A stretch of 64,000 bases of DNA from FEB-22 sp003105195 (GTDB taxonomy: Bacteria > Pseudomonadota > Alphaproteobacteria > Rhizobiales > Xanthobacteraceae). The notes beneath the pieces were generated by a model that was not told where the DNA came from, did not search any database, and saw only the letters and a list, made by a program, of their open reading frames with translations. Shown one piece after another: positions 54,975-63,532 of the stretch (position 1 is its first letter; every line of letters starts with the position of its first letter). A program made the position numbers and the translations under genes. The stretch covers positions 62,001-126,000 of the forward strand of contig JAOSKV010000047.1 in assembly GCA_027493405.1 (NCBI GenBank), in the 5' to 3' direction.

Positions 54975-57563
54975 TCAGGCGGCGGCCGGCGCGCCCCCGT
55001 CGCGGCGGCCTCCCTGCGGCGGCGCGCCAGCTGCAGGCCGGCGATGCCGGCGGCGACCATGAGGGCGATGCCGGCCGGAATGGCGCGCGACGGGCGCGGC
55101 GCGGGCTCGAGCACCGCGACCACCTCGTAGCCGGTGTCGAGGCCGATGCGCTTGGCATAAGAGCCGAAGGCGACGTTGGTGATCATCACCTTGTCGCCGG
55201 CCGGAACCACGCCGAGGCCGACCGCGCGCAGGCGCAGCCGCGGCTCCTGCGGGTCGCCGAGCGGAATGCTCACGGTCTTGCGCACCGTCTCGCCTTCCAG
55301 GTTCATCCCTTCGACCACCATGGTGAGGCGCTGGTCGGGCGGCGCCTGCGCGACCTTGCCCAGGAATTCCTTCGCGGGCACCTCGATGGCCGCAGGATAG
55401 AACTGGTCGAGCCACCAGCCGGGACGGAACAGGGTGAAGCAGCACACCAGCAGCACCGCGGACTCCCACAGCCGGCTGCGCGTCATGAACCAGTTCATGG
55501 TGGCGGCCGAGAACAGCAGGATCGCGACCAGCGAGATCAACACGATCCAGATCCCGTGCGCCCAGCCCGTCACCCCGACCAGCAGGATCTCGGGATTGAA
55601 GATGAAGACGAAAGGACAGGATCGCGGTGCGCAGCGAATAGAGCGCGCCCTGGAAGCCGGTCGCGATCGGATCCTCCTTCGAGATCGCGGCCGCCGCGAA
55701 GGCGGCGAGCCCGACCGGCGGCGTGATGTCGGCCATGATGCCGAAATAGAAGACGAACAGGTGCACCGCGATCAGCGGGATGGCGAGGCCGGCCTGGGCG
55801 CCGAGCTCGACCACCACCGGCGCCATCAGGGTCGCGACCAGGATGTAGTTGGCGGTGGTCGGGATTCCCATGCCGAGGATCAGCGAGATGAACGCGATCA
55901 GCACCAGCATGGCGATGACATTGCCGCCGGAGATGAACTCGACGAACTCGGTCATCATCAGGCCGAGACCCGTGAGCGTGACCGTGCCGACCACGATGCC
56001 GGCGGTCGCGGTCGCGATCGCGATGCTGATCATGTTGCGCGCGCCGGTGGCGAGGCCGTCGACGAGGTCGTCGCGCGCCGCGCCGACCGCCGCGGGCAGG
56101 TCCTGGCGCCGGAACACGGCGAGCAGCGGCTTGCGCGTCGCGACCATGCCGAGGACCGACACGCAGGCCCAGAAGGCCGAGAGGCCGGGCGAGAGCTGCT
56201 CGACCATCAGGCACCAGAGCAGCACCACCAGCGGGATCAGGAAATCGAGGCCGGTGCGCGTGACGTCCCAGGCGCGCGGCAGATGGATGATCGGGGCGTC
56301 CGGATCGTCGAGCGCGAGGTCCGGATAGCGCGAGGCGAACCAGACCGTGACGACGTAGATGGCGAGGCCGGCGGCGCCGAGGATCCAGGGCGCCGCCGCG
56401 CCGAACGCGATCTGCGCGGCCTCGATGCCGTAGTTGAGCGCGACCAGCACCACCGCGGTGCCGCTCAGTCCGAGCCCGGTGCGGACGAGCCGCATCCGCG
56501 CCGGCATCGGCTCGCGCGGAATCGGCTGCGCGCCGATCTTCACGGCCTCGAGATGCACGATGTAGAGGAGCGACAGGTAGGAGAGGATCGCGGGCAGGGC
56601 CGCGTGCTTGATGATCTCGGCATAGGGGATGCCGACATACTCCACCATCAGGAACGCGGCCGCGCCCATCACGGGCGGCATGATCTGGCCGTTGATCGAG
56701 GAGGAGGCCTCGATGGCGCCCGCCTTCACGCCCGAGAGGCCGGAGCGCTTCATGAGCGGAATCGTGAAGATGCCGCCGGAGACCACGTTCGATACCGAGG
56801 AGCCGGAGACGACGCCGTTGAGCGCCGAGGACACCACCGCGACCTTGGCGGGGCCGCCGCGCAGGTGGCCGAGCAGGGCGATGGAGATCTGCATCATCCA
56901 GTTGCCGCCGCCGACCTTCTCGAGCAGCGTGCCGAACAGCACGAACAGGAACACGAAGCTCGTGGAGACGCCGAGCGCGATGCCGAACACGCCCTCGGTC
57001 ACCAGCCATTGGTGGGTGAGGAAGCGGCCGAGCGAGGCGCCCTTGTGCTGCACCGCCTCGGGCATGTAGGGGCCCGCGAAGGTGAAGCCGATGAACACCG
57101 TCGCCACGATCACCATCGGCATGCCGAGCGCGCGCCGGGTCGCCTCGAGCAGCAGCAGGATGCCGACGCCGGCCGTGACGAGGTCGATCGTGATCGGCGT
57201 GCCGGGACGCAGCGCCAGCTCGCGGTAGAACAGGAACAGGTAGCCGCCCGCGAAGGCGCCGGCGAGCGCCAGGGCCCAGTCGAGCGGCGGGATGTAGCCG
57301 CGCGGGGAGGACTTGAACGCCGGATAGGCCGTGAAGGCGAGGAACAGCGCGATACCGAGATGGATCGAGCGCGCCTCGGTGTCGTTGAGCACGCCGATGC
57401 CGAAGACGAAGGGCAGGGGCGAGGCGTACCAGAGCTGGAACAGCGACCAGACGACCGCGACCCAGAGGAGGACCCGCGCCGCGAGGCCGGTCGGCTTGCG
57501 CCCGCCGGTATCCGCCTCGGCGACGAGCTGCTCGAGATCGATGTCCGGTGCCTTGGCGCTCAT
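54975..57563 (-). CDS. TRAP transporter fused permease, 4TM/12TM type (two apparent frameshifts)
   Basis: Protein of about 862 residues, the usual size for fused small and large TRAP membrane subunits that work with TAXI binding proteins. The DctM-like region shows GGPAKVAVVSSALNGVVSGS and SSINGQIMPPVMGAAAFLMV, with about sixteen helices. The frame is broken near AAA 55611-55613 (one base extra) and restored near CCCCC 54995-54999 (one base short). The region between, read in the other frame, continues normally (FIFNPEILLVGVTGWAHGIW, VVPAGDKVMITNVAFGSYAK). The start is ATG 57561-57563. It transports an unknown organic acid driven by an ion gradient. Confidence 0.88.
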   Translation of the reverse strand: MSAKAPDIDLEQLVAEADTGGRKPTGLAARVLLWVAVVWSLFQLWYASPLPFVFGIGVLNDTEARSIHLGIALFLAFTAYPAFKSSPRGYIPPLDWALALAGAFAGGYLFLFYRELALRPGTPITIDLVTAGVGILLLLEATRRALGMPMVIVATVFIGFTFAGPYMPEAVQHKGASLGRFLTHQWLVTEGVFGIALGVSTSFVFLFVLFGTLLEKVGGGNWMMQISIALLGHLRGGPAKVAVVSSALNGVVSGSSVSNVVSGGIFTIPLMKRSGLSGVKAGAIEASSSINGQIMPPVMGAAAFLMVEYVGIPYAEIIKHAALPAILSYLSLLYIVHLEAVKIGAQPIPREPMPARMRLVRTGLGLSGTAVVLVALNYGIEAAQIAFGAAAPWILGAAGLAIYVVTVWFASRYPDLALDDPDAPIIHLPRAWDVTRTGLDFLIPLVVLLWCLMVEQLSPGLSAFWACVSVLGMVATRKPLLAVFRRQDLPAAVGAARDDLVDGLATGARNMISIAIATATAGIVVGTVTLTGLGLMMTEFVEFISGGNVIAMLVLIAFISLILGMGIPTTANYILVATLMAPVVVELGAQAGLAIPLIAVHLFVFYFGIMADITPPVGLAAFAAAAISKEDPIATGFQGALYSLRTAILSFRLHLQSRDPAGRGDGLGARDLDRVDLAGRDPAVLGRHHELVHDAQPAVGVRGAAGVLLHPVPSRLVARPVLSCGHRGAREGIPGQGRAGAARPAPHHGGRRDEPGRRDGAQDREHSARRPAGAAAAPARGRPRRGSGRRQGDDHQRRLRLLCQAHRPRHRLRGGRGARARAAPVARHSGRHRPHGRRRHRRPAAGAPPQGGRRDGGAPAAA

Positions 57564-57723
57564 GACCGCTCCCCTCCAAGCTGCCCCGCCCCGGCGCCCG
57601 AGAAGGAGGGTCGGGGAAGCGCGCCGCCAGTCGCTGCGACGCGCCGCGCGAGCGCCCGAGAGGAGCGCTCGTCCTTGTCCTAGGCGCGCACGACGCAGTC
57701 CGCGTGCAGGCCCTTGCGTCGGG

Positions 57724-58710
57724 TCACTTCACCCAGCCCTTCTCCTTGTAGTACTTGGCGGCGCCCGGATGCAGCGGCGCCGAGAGGCCGTCCTTCACCA
57801 TCTTGGCCGGATCGAGGTTGGCGAAGGCCGGATGCAGCTTCTTGAACTCGTCGAAATTGTCGAAGGTCGCCTTGACGATCTGGTACACGGTCTCGTCCGG
57901 CACCTTGGCCGAGGTGACGAGCGTCGCGAGCACGCCGTAGGTCTGGGTCGGCTGCGGATTGTTGGCGTACATGCCGCCCGGAACCGTCGCCTTCGCGTAG
58001 TAGGGATAGGTCGAGACCAGCTTGTCGACCGCCGCGCCCGTGATCGGTACCAGCTTGGCGCCACAGGTCGTGGTCGGGTCCTGGATGTTCGCGGAGGGAT
58101 GCCCGACCGCGTAGAAGAAGCCGTCGATCTTGTTGTCGCACAGCGCCGGTCCGTGCTCGTCGGCCTTGAGCTCGGAGGCGAGCGCGAAATCGCCGAGCTT
58201 CCAGCCGAGCGCGCCCAGGAGCTGCTCCATCGAGGCGCGCGTGCCGGAGCCGGGGTTGCCGACGTTGAAGCGCTTGCCCTTGAAGTCCTCGAACTTCGTG
58301 ACGTTCGCTTCCTTGCGCGCCAGCACCGTGAACGGCTCGGGATGCACCGAGAACACGGCGCGCAGGTCGCCGTAGGCGTTGCCCTTGTACTGGCCCTCGC
58401 CCTTGACGGCGTTGAACTGCACGTCGGACTGGGCCATGCCGAAGTCGAGCTCGCCGGCCTTGATGGTGTTGATGTTGAAGGCGGAGCCGCCGGTGGACTC
58501 CACCGAGCAGCGGATGCCGTGGGCCTTGCGGTCCTTGTTGAGCAGGCGGCAGATGGCGCCGCCCGCGGCGTAGTAGACGCCGGTCACGCCACCGGTGCCG
58601 ATGGTGACGAACTTCTGCCCCTGCGCCGAGGCGGGCGCCGCGCACAGCAGCGACAGAGCGGCTGCGAGCGGCACGGCGAAATGGGCAGGACGCCCGGTTG
58701 GAATCGTCAT
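57724..58710 (-). CDS. TAXI-family TRAP substrate-binding protein
   Basis: Periplasmic binding protein of 328 residues with a signal peptide (VPLAAALSLLCAAPASAQGQ) and the TAXI signature (VTIGTGGVTGVYYAAGGAIC, STGGSAFNINTIKAGELDFG, NVGNPGSGTRASMEQLLGAL). It lies upstream of and on the same strand as the TRAP permease, so it is its binding partner. Glutamate or other small-acid substrates are typical; this one is not determined. Start ATG 58708-58710 with GGGAGAG upstream. Confidence 0.92.
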   Translation of the reverse strand: MTIPTGRPAHFAVPLAAALSLLCAAPASAQGQKFVTIGTGGVTGVYYAAGGAICRLLNKDRKAHGIRCSVESTGGSAFNINTIKAGELDFGMAQSDVQFNAVKGEGQYKGNAYGDLRAVFSVHPEPFTVLARKEANVTKFEDFKGKRFNVGNPGSGTRASMEQLLGALGWKLGDFALASELKADEHGPALCDNKIDGFFYAVGHPSANIQDPTTTCGAKLVPITGAAVDKLVSTYPYYAKATVPGGMYANNPQPTQTYGVLATLVTSAKVPDETVYQIVKATFDNFDEFKKLHPAFANLDPAKMVKDGLSAPLHPGAAKYYKEKGWVK

Positions 58711-58852
58711 TCTCGTCTCTCCCGATCGGTGTCAGGGGATCGCGGCCGTGCGACACGCTGGGCCGCGATCCGGCGAACCGCAACGATACGAGTGTTGCGA
58801 GGGCCCATTCAAGGGACTATGCCTCGCGGTGGGCCGAATTTTGGGAATTGAC

Positions 58853-60178
58853 ATGAGCCACGTTTTCCACCGCTCCACGCGGGGCGAACTGCCGGTCGCG
58901 GTCGGCGGCGAAGGCGTCTGGCTGATCGACCGCGAGGGGCGCCGCTATCTCGACGCCTCGGGCGGAGCCGCGGTGTCGTGCCTCGGGCACGGGCATCCGC
59001 GCGTGACCGCGGCGATGATCGCGCAGGCGAAGCAGCTCGCCTACGCGCACACCTCGTTCTTCACCACCTCCGTCGCCGAGGAGCTGGCCGACACGCTGGT
59101 CGCGGCCGCGCCGGACGGGTTCGGCCGCGTCTATTTCGTGAGCGGCGGCTCGGAGGCGATCGAGGCGGCGCTGAAGATGGCGCGGCAGTATTTCCTGGAG
59201 ATCGGCCAGCCGCAGCGCACCCGCTTCATCTCGCGGCGGCAGAGCTACCACGGCAACACGCTGGGCGCGCTCGCGGCCGGCGGCAACATGTGGCGGCGCG
59301 AGCCCTATGCGCCGATGCTGATGGACGTCGCGCTGGTGGAACCGTGCTTCGCCTATCGGTTCCGCCGCGACGAGGAGAGCGAGGAGGCCTATGGGCGGCG
59401 CGCTGCGGACGCGCTCGAGGCCGAGGTCCTGAGACTCGGCCCCGAGACCGTGATCGCGTTCATCGCCGAGACCGTGGTGGGCGCGACGGCCGGCGCCGTG
59501 ACGGCGGCGCCCGGCTACTTCAGGCGCGTGCGCGAGATCTGCGACCGGCACGGCGTGCTCCTGATCCTCGACGAGGTGATGTGCGGGATGGGCCGCACCG
59601 GCTCGCTCTACGCCTTCGAGCAGGAGGGGATCGCGCCCGACCTGGTCACGATCGCCAAGGGACTCGGCGGCGGCTACCAGCCGATCGGGGCGGTGCTGTG
59701 CACGAACCGGATCTACGACGCCTTCGCGCGCGGCAGCGGCGCGTTCCTGCACGGCCACACCTATCTGGGCCACGCCATGGCCTGCGCGGCGGCGCTCGCG
59801 GTGCAGCGCACGATCGCCGAGGACCGGCTGCTCGACAATGTCGGCGCGATGGGGCGGCGGCTCGCCGATGCGCTCACCGAGCGGTTCGGCAACCATCGGC
59901 ATATCGGCGACATCCGCGGGCGCGGGCTGTTCCAGGCGATCGAGCTGGTCGAGGATCGCGCCGCGAAGCGGCCGTTCGATCCGGGCCGGAAGCTCAACGC
60001 GCGCATCAAGAGCGAGGCGATGGCGCGCGGGCTGATGGTCTATCCGATGGGCGGCACCATCGACGGGCGCAACGGCGACCACGTGCTGCTGGCGCCGCCC
60101 TTCATCGTCACGCCGGCCGAGGTGGACATGATCGTGGAGCGGCTCGGCGCGGCGGTGGACGCCGCGCTCGCCGCGTGA
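58853..60178 (+). CDS. Class III PLP-dependent aminotransferase
   Basis: Protein of 441 residues of the class III aminotransferase family. DASGGAAVSCLGHGHPRVTA is near the N-terminus. FVSGGSEAIEAALKMARQY is the PLP phosphate region. LLILDEVMCGMGRTGSLYAF supplies the Asp for the pyridine nitrogen. The PLP lysine is in VTIAKGLGGGYQPIGAVL (about residue 276). Related enzymes use omega-amino acids, diamines or beta-alanine with pyruvate or 2-oxoglutarate. Divergent from the TAXI protein gene across 142 nt. Confidence 0.9.
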   Translation: MSHVFHRSTRGELPVAVGGEGVWLIDREGRRYLDASGGAAVSCLGHGHPRVTAAMIAQAKQLAYAHTSFFTTSVAEELADTLVAAAPDGFGRVYFVSGGSEAIEAALKMARQYFLEIGQPQRTRFISRRQSYHGNTLGALAAGGNMWRREPYAPMLMDVALVEPCFAYRFRRDEESEEAYGRRAADALEAEVLRLGPETVIAFIAETVVGATAGAVTAAPGYFRRVREICDRHGVLLILDEVMCGMGRTGSLYAFEQEGIAPDLVTIAKGLGGGYQPIGAVLCTNRIYDAFARGSGAFLHGHTYLGHAMACAAALAVQRTIAEDRLLDNVGAMGRRLADALTERFGNHRHIGDIRGRGLFQAIELVEDRAAKRPFDPGRKLNARIKSEAMARGLMVYPMGGTIDGRNGDHVLLAPPFIVTPAEVDMIVERLGAAVDAALAA

Positions 60179-60188
60179 ACGGGCCGCG

Positions 60189-60476
60189 TCAGAAATTGTC
60201 CCGGCTGGTGCTGCAGGGCGTGAAGCGGCCGTAGCCTTCGTCGGTGTAGCATTCGGTCGCCCGCGCCCAGGGCGGACGGTTGGCCGGGAAGCTCGGATCG
60301 GCCCGATGCGCCCCCTCGCCGCGCCGCGAGGGTGCGGCGCCCGGAACCGCGACCGGTGCCGGCGGGCGAGCCCCCTTGTCGCGCTTGGGCTTGCGCGCCG
60401 CGGCGTCGGCCGCGGCGGTGCCGAGCAGCGCGAAGGCCGCGAGCGTCGCGATCAGAACCTTGCCGGTCATGTCCAT
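60189..60476 (-). CDS. Small secreted protein, tandem paralogue A
   Basis: Protein of 95 residues with a signal peptide (MTGKVLIATLAAFALLGTAA), a Lys/Arg/Pro-rich linker and a C-terminal ATECYTDEGYGRFTPCSTSR. The C-terminal CYTDEGYGRF-PC block is shared with the next gene at 60522-60797. No known family comes to mind. Probably an exported basic small protein with one disulfide. Confidence 0.65.
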   Translation of the reverse strand: MDMTGKVLIATLAAFALLGTAAADAAARKPKRDKGARPPAPVAVPGAAPSRRGEGAHRADPSFPANRPPWARATECYTDEGYGRFTPCSTSRDNF

Positions 60477-60521
60477 CCCCCCGCCGTCCGCGGGGTCCGC
60501 GGACGGCGCTCTCGCATGGGC

Positions 60522-60797
60522 CTAGCGCAAGCCTCGCGACATGTCGCAGGGGCTGAAGCGTCCGTAGCCCTCGTCCGTGTAGCACTCGGTGCCGCGGGTC
60601 CAGGCCGGACGGTTCGGCGGATGATCCGGATAGACCCGTCCATAGCCGAAATGCCAGGCGGGCGGGGCGCCGTAGACGACGATCGGCGGATGGTGCCGAT
60701 AGACCTTGCGCTTGTGCTTGCGGCTTGCCGCGTCGGCGACGCTCGCGCCGAGCACGGCGACTGCCGCGATCGTCCCGACCAGGAGCTTGAGCCTCAT
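60522..60797 (-). CDS. Small secreted protein, tandem paralogue B
   Basis: Protein of 91 residues. The signal peptide is KLLVGTIAAVAVLGASVADA, followed by a basic His/Lys stretch (SRKHKRKVYRHHPPIVVYGA) and a C-terminal GTECYTDEGYGRFSPCDMSR matching paralogue A. It lies 45 nt upstream of A on the same strand, consistent with tandem duplication. Function unknown. Confidence 0.65.
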   Translation of the reverse strand: MRLKLLVGTIAAVAVLGASVADAASRKHKRKVYRHHPPIVVYGAPPAWHFGYGRVYPDHPPNRPAWTRGTECYTDEGYGRFSPCDMSRGLR

Positions 60798-60872
60798 TGT
60801 TGTCCTCCATGCCGCCCCGCGGTCAACGCGTCCGGGGCGGCTTTGGTTCAGACGACATCCGGGGGCAGTCTA

Positions 60873-61892
60873 TCATCCGCAGCGCTTGCGGGCGAGGGCC
60901 GCCCCGCGGGCGAGCGCCTCCAGCTTCGCCTCGGCGATCTCGCGGCGCATCGGCGCCATGCCGCAATTGGTGCCGGCGACGATCTTCTCGGGCGCCACGT
61001 AGCGGGTGGCTTCCGCGATCACGGCCGCGACCTCCTCGGGCGTCTCCACCGCGTCGCTCGCCACGTCGATGGCGCCGACCAGCACGTCCTTGCCGTCGAG
61101 CAGGCGGAGCAGGCTCATGGGCACGCGCGCGTTGCGGCATTCGATCGAGACCTGGCCGATGCGGCTCTTCGCGAGCGCCGGGAACACCGCCTCGTACTGG
61201 CGCCACTCGGAACCGAGCGTCGCCTTCCAGTCGATGTTCGCCTGGATGCCGTAGCCGTAGCAGATGTGCACGGCGGTGGTGCAGGCGAGGCCCTCGATCG
61301 CGCGGTGCAGAGCCTCGATGCCCCAGTCCACCACGGCCTCCATGTAGACGTTGAAGGCGGGCTCGTCGAACTGGATCACGTCGACGCCGTCGGCCGCGAG
61401 CGCGCGCGCTTCCTGGTTGAGCAGGTCCGCGAAGGCGAAGGCCATCCGCGCGCGGTCGCCGTAGTGGGCGTCGGCGACGGTGTCGACGATGGTCATGGGG
61501 CCCGGCAGGGTGATCTTCAGCATGCGCGTCGTGTGCGCACGCGCGAGGCGCGCCTCGCCGGCGTGCACGCGGCCCTTGAGCCGCAGCGGCCCGGTCACCT
61601 GCGGCACCATCGCCTTGTAGCGGTCGGCGCGGATGCCCATCTCGACCTTGTGGCCGAAATCGATGCCGTCCACGTATTCGAGAAAGCCGTGGACGAAGTG
61701 CTGGCGCGACTGCTCGCCGTCCGAGACGATGTCGATGCCGGCGTCCTCCTGCAGCTTGAGCGCCAGCAGCGTGGCGTCGCGCTTGGCGGCCGCGAGCTCA
61801 TCGCCGTCGAGCCGCCACGGCGCCCACAGGCGGTTCGGCTCGGCGAGCCATGACGGCTTCGGCAGGCTGCCGGCGATCGTGGTCGGAAACAT
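60873..61892 (-). CDS. Cobalamin-independent methionine synthase C-terminal-like protein
   Basis: Protein of 339 residues equivalent to the catalytic barrel of MetE, without the N-terminal half. Zn ligands are seen as TAVHICYGYG (His, Cys), SIECRNARVP and IVAGTNCGMAPM (Cys); the opening TTIAGSLPKPSWLAEP and DIVSDGEQSRQHFVHGFLEY are typical. Stand-alone barrels of this type use a corrinoid protein or other methyl donors and may not make methionine. The next gene upstream encodes an FAD monooxygenase, 40 nt away. Confidence 0.85.
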   Translation of the reverse strand: MFPTTIAGSLPKPSWLAEPNRLWAPWRLDGDELAAAKRDATLLALKLQEDAGIDIVSDGEQSRQHFVHGFLEYVDGIDFGHKVEMGIRADRYKAMVPQVTGPLRLKGRVHAGEARLARAHTTRMLKITLPGPMTIVDTVADAHYGDRARMAFAFADLLNQEARALAADGVDVIQFDEPAFNVYMEAVVDWGIEALHRAIEGLACTTAVHICYGYGIQANIDWKATLGSEWRQYEAVFPALAKSRIGQVSIECRNARVPMSLLRLLDGKDVLVGAIDVASDAVETPEEVAAVIAEATRYVAPEKIVAGTNCGMAPMRREIAEAKLEALARGAALARKRCG

Positions 61893-61932
61893 CTGGCGTT
61901 CTCCCCGGAGGCGGTGTCGGTTGCGCGCGAAC

Positions 61933-63126
61933 TTAGCGCGCGCGCCAGCCGTAGAGCCAGTCGTAGCGCGCGAGCAGACGCGGGCCGCCCATCGCGGCGA
62001 GCGCGGCGTCGCGCAGCGCGGCGGCCGGCCCGCGCAGGTGATAGATCTGCCCAACCCGGTGGGCCGCGCGCTGCACGCGCGCGGTGCGGGCGCGGCGCTG
62101 CGCCTCGTAGGCGCGTAGCGCCGCGGCCGGATCGTCGGCGCGCTCGGCGAGGCGCGCCGCGAGCACGGCGGCGTCCTCGATCGCCATGGCGCCGCCCTGG
62201 GCGACGAAAGGCAGCATGGGATGCGCGGCGTCGCCGATGAGCGTGACGGGCCCGCGGTCGCGCCGGCGCGCGACCGGCCCTTCGAACAGCGCCCACTTCA
62301 GCCATTGCTCGGGAAGCGCGAGCAGGGCCTGCGCGGCCGGCGCCCATCGCGCGAAGCGCGCCAGCAGCTCCTCGCGCCGGCCCACCGCGCTCCAGCCGGG
62401 CTCGCGCCAGGCATCCTCGATGATGGCCACGATGTTGACCATCGCACCGGCCCTCACGGGATAGTGCACCAGGTGAGCGTTGGCGCCGAGCCAGAGATTG
62501 GTGACCGGGGCGCGGAGCTCGGCCGTGACCCGCTCGGCCGGCACCACGGCGCGCCAGGCGGTGCGGCGCGCGAAAGCCGGCTCGCGCTCGCCGAGCACGG
62601 CGCGCAGCGTCGACCAGACGCCGTCGGCCGCGATCAGCGCGAGGCCGAGCTCGTCGACGCTGTCGAAGCGCTGGTGCCCGCGGCGCGCCCGCACCGTGAC
62701 GCCGTGGGCGTGGAGCGCGAAATCCTCCGCCTTGGCGCCGAGGCGCAGCGCGATGTCGGGCTCGGCGGCGACCGCCTCCAGCAGGACGGCCTGCAGGTCG
62801 CCGCGATGGATCACCCAATAGGGCGCGCCGTAGCGCGCCTCCGCGTCCCGGCCGAGCGGCACGCGCACGAGCTCGCGTCCCGTGCGTGCGTTGCGGATGC
62901 AGATCGCCTCCGGCGCGACGACGCGCGGCGCGAGGCGCTCGGCGAGCCCGAGATCGCGCAGCACGCCGACCGCGTTGGGCGAGAGCTGGATGCCGGCGCC
63001 GGCCTCGGTCAGTCGCGCGACCTGCTCGAGGAGCACCGGGCGGAAGCCGGCGCGCGCCAGCGCCAGCGCGACCGCGAGGCCGCCGATGCCGGCACCCGCG
63101 ATGACGATCGATCGGGAGCGCGCCAC
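61933..63126 (-). CDS. FAD-dependent aromatic-ring hydroxylase-like monooxygenase
   Basis: Class A flavoprotein monooxygenase of 397 residues. The dinucleotide motif IVIAGAGIGGLAVALALARA is at the N-terminus. The DG-type region is LGLALIAADGVWSTLRAVLG. The second FAD motif TLIGDAAHPMLPFVAQGGAM has the GD...P signature, followed by AIEDAAVLAARLAE. It resembles salicylate and 3-hydroxybenzoate hydroxylases. The substrate is not known. Start GTG 63124-63126. It may belong with the feruloyl/intradiol aromatic genes elsewhere in the window only in a general way. Confidence 0.87.
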   Translation of the reverse strand: MARSRSIVIAGAGIGGLAVALALARAGFRPVLLEQVARLTEAGAGIQLSPNAVGVLRDLGLAERLAPRVVAPEAICIRNARTGRELVRVPLGRDAEARYGAPYWVIHRGDLQAVLLEAVAAEPDIALRLGAKAEDFALHAHGVTVRARRGHQRFDSVDELGLALIAADGVWSTLRAVLGEREPAFARRTAWRAVVPAERVTAELRAPVTNLWLGANAHLVHYPVRAGAMVNIVAIIEDAWREPGWSAVGRREELLARFARWAPAAQALLALPEQWLKWALFEGPVARRRDRGPVTLIGDAAHPMLPFVAQGGAMAIEDAAVLAARLAERADDPAAALRAYEAQRRARTARVQRAAHRVGQIYHLRGPAAALRDAALAAMGGPRLLARYDWLYGWRAR

Positions 63127-63147
63127 GAATGCGGCGCCCGCGCCGCC

Positions 63148-63396
63148 TCAGGCGGCGGCCGGCTCGCGCAGCGCGCATTCCGGCGGCCGCGCCTCGTGCG
63201 AATGCAGCGAGGGATCGTGGCGGTAGAGCGTCGAGCAGTAGGAGCAGATCGCCTCGGACTCGTCGCCCATGTCGATGAAGATGTGCGGATGGTCGAACGG
63301 CGGCGTCGCGCCGACGCACATGAACTCCCGGGCGCCGATCTCGATCACCGGGACGCCGGGATCGTTGTGGAAGTGGGGAACGACGTGGTCCGCCAT
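63148..63396 (-). CDS. Zinc-finger (CHCC) domain protein
   Basis: Protein of 82 residues with a C-terminal CHCC zinc finger: GATPPFDHPHIFIDMGDESE, then AICSYCSTLYRHDPSLHSH. It is the bacterial version of the NDUFS6-like zf-CHCC family, associated with complex I. Probably a small cytoplasmic zinc protein. Start ATG 63394-63396. It lies 21 nt upstream of the monooxygenase gene on the same strand. Confidence 0.85.
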   Translation of the reverse strand: MADHVVPHFHNDPGVPVIEIGAREFMCVGATPPFDHPHIFIDMGDESEAICSYCSTLYRHDPSLHSHEARPPECALREPAAA

Positions 63397-63486
63397 GGTC
63401 TGTCCTGCCGAGTCTCTCGCGTTGCGCCGCACCATAGCGGTGTGCCCCGGCCCTGGCTAGGCCGGACCCCGGCGGGCGCGGACGTC

Positions 63487-63500
63487 CGGGAACGTTCCCG
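63487..63500. promoter_or_regulatory. Perfect 14-bp palindrome upstream of flavodoxin-like gene
   Basis: CGGGAACGTTCCCG is a perfect palindrome 33 bp before the start of the flavodoxin-family gene and within the divergent promoter region with the zinc-finger gene. It is a plausible dimeric-regulator operator. No specific regulator can be named. Confidence 0.4.
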
Positions 63501-63532
63501 GATATCGCGGGTTGACGCGGCGTCTCCCGGAG

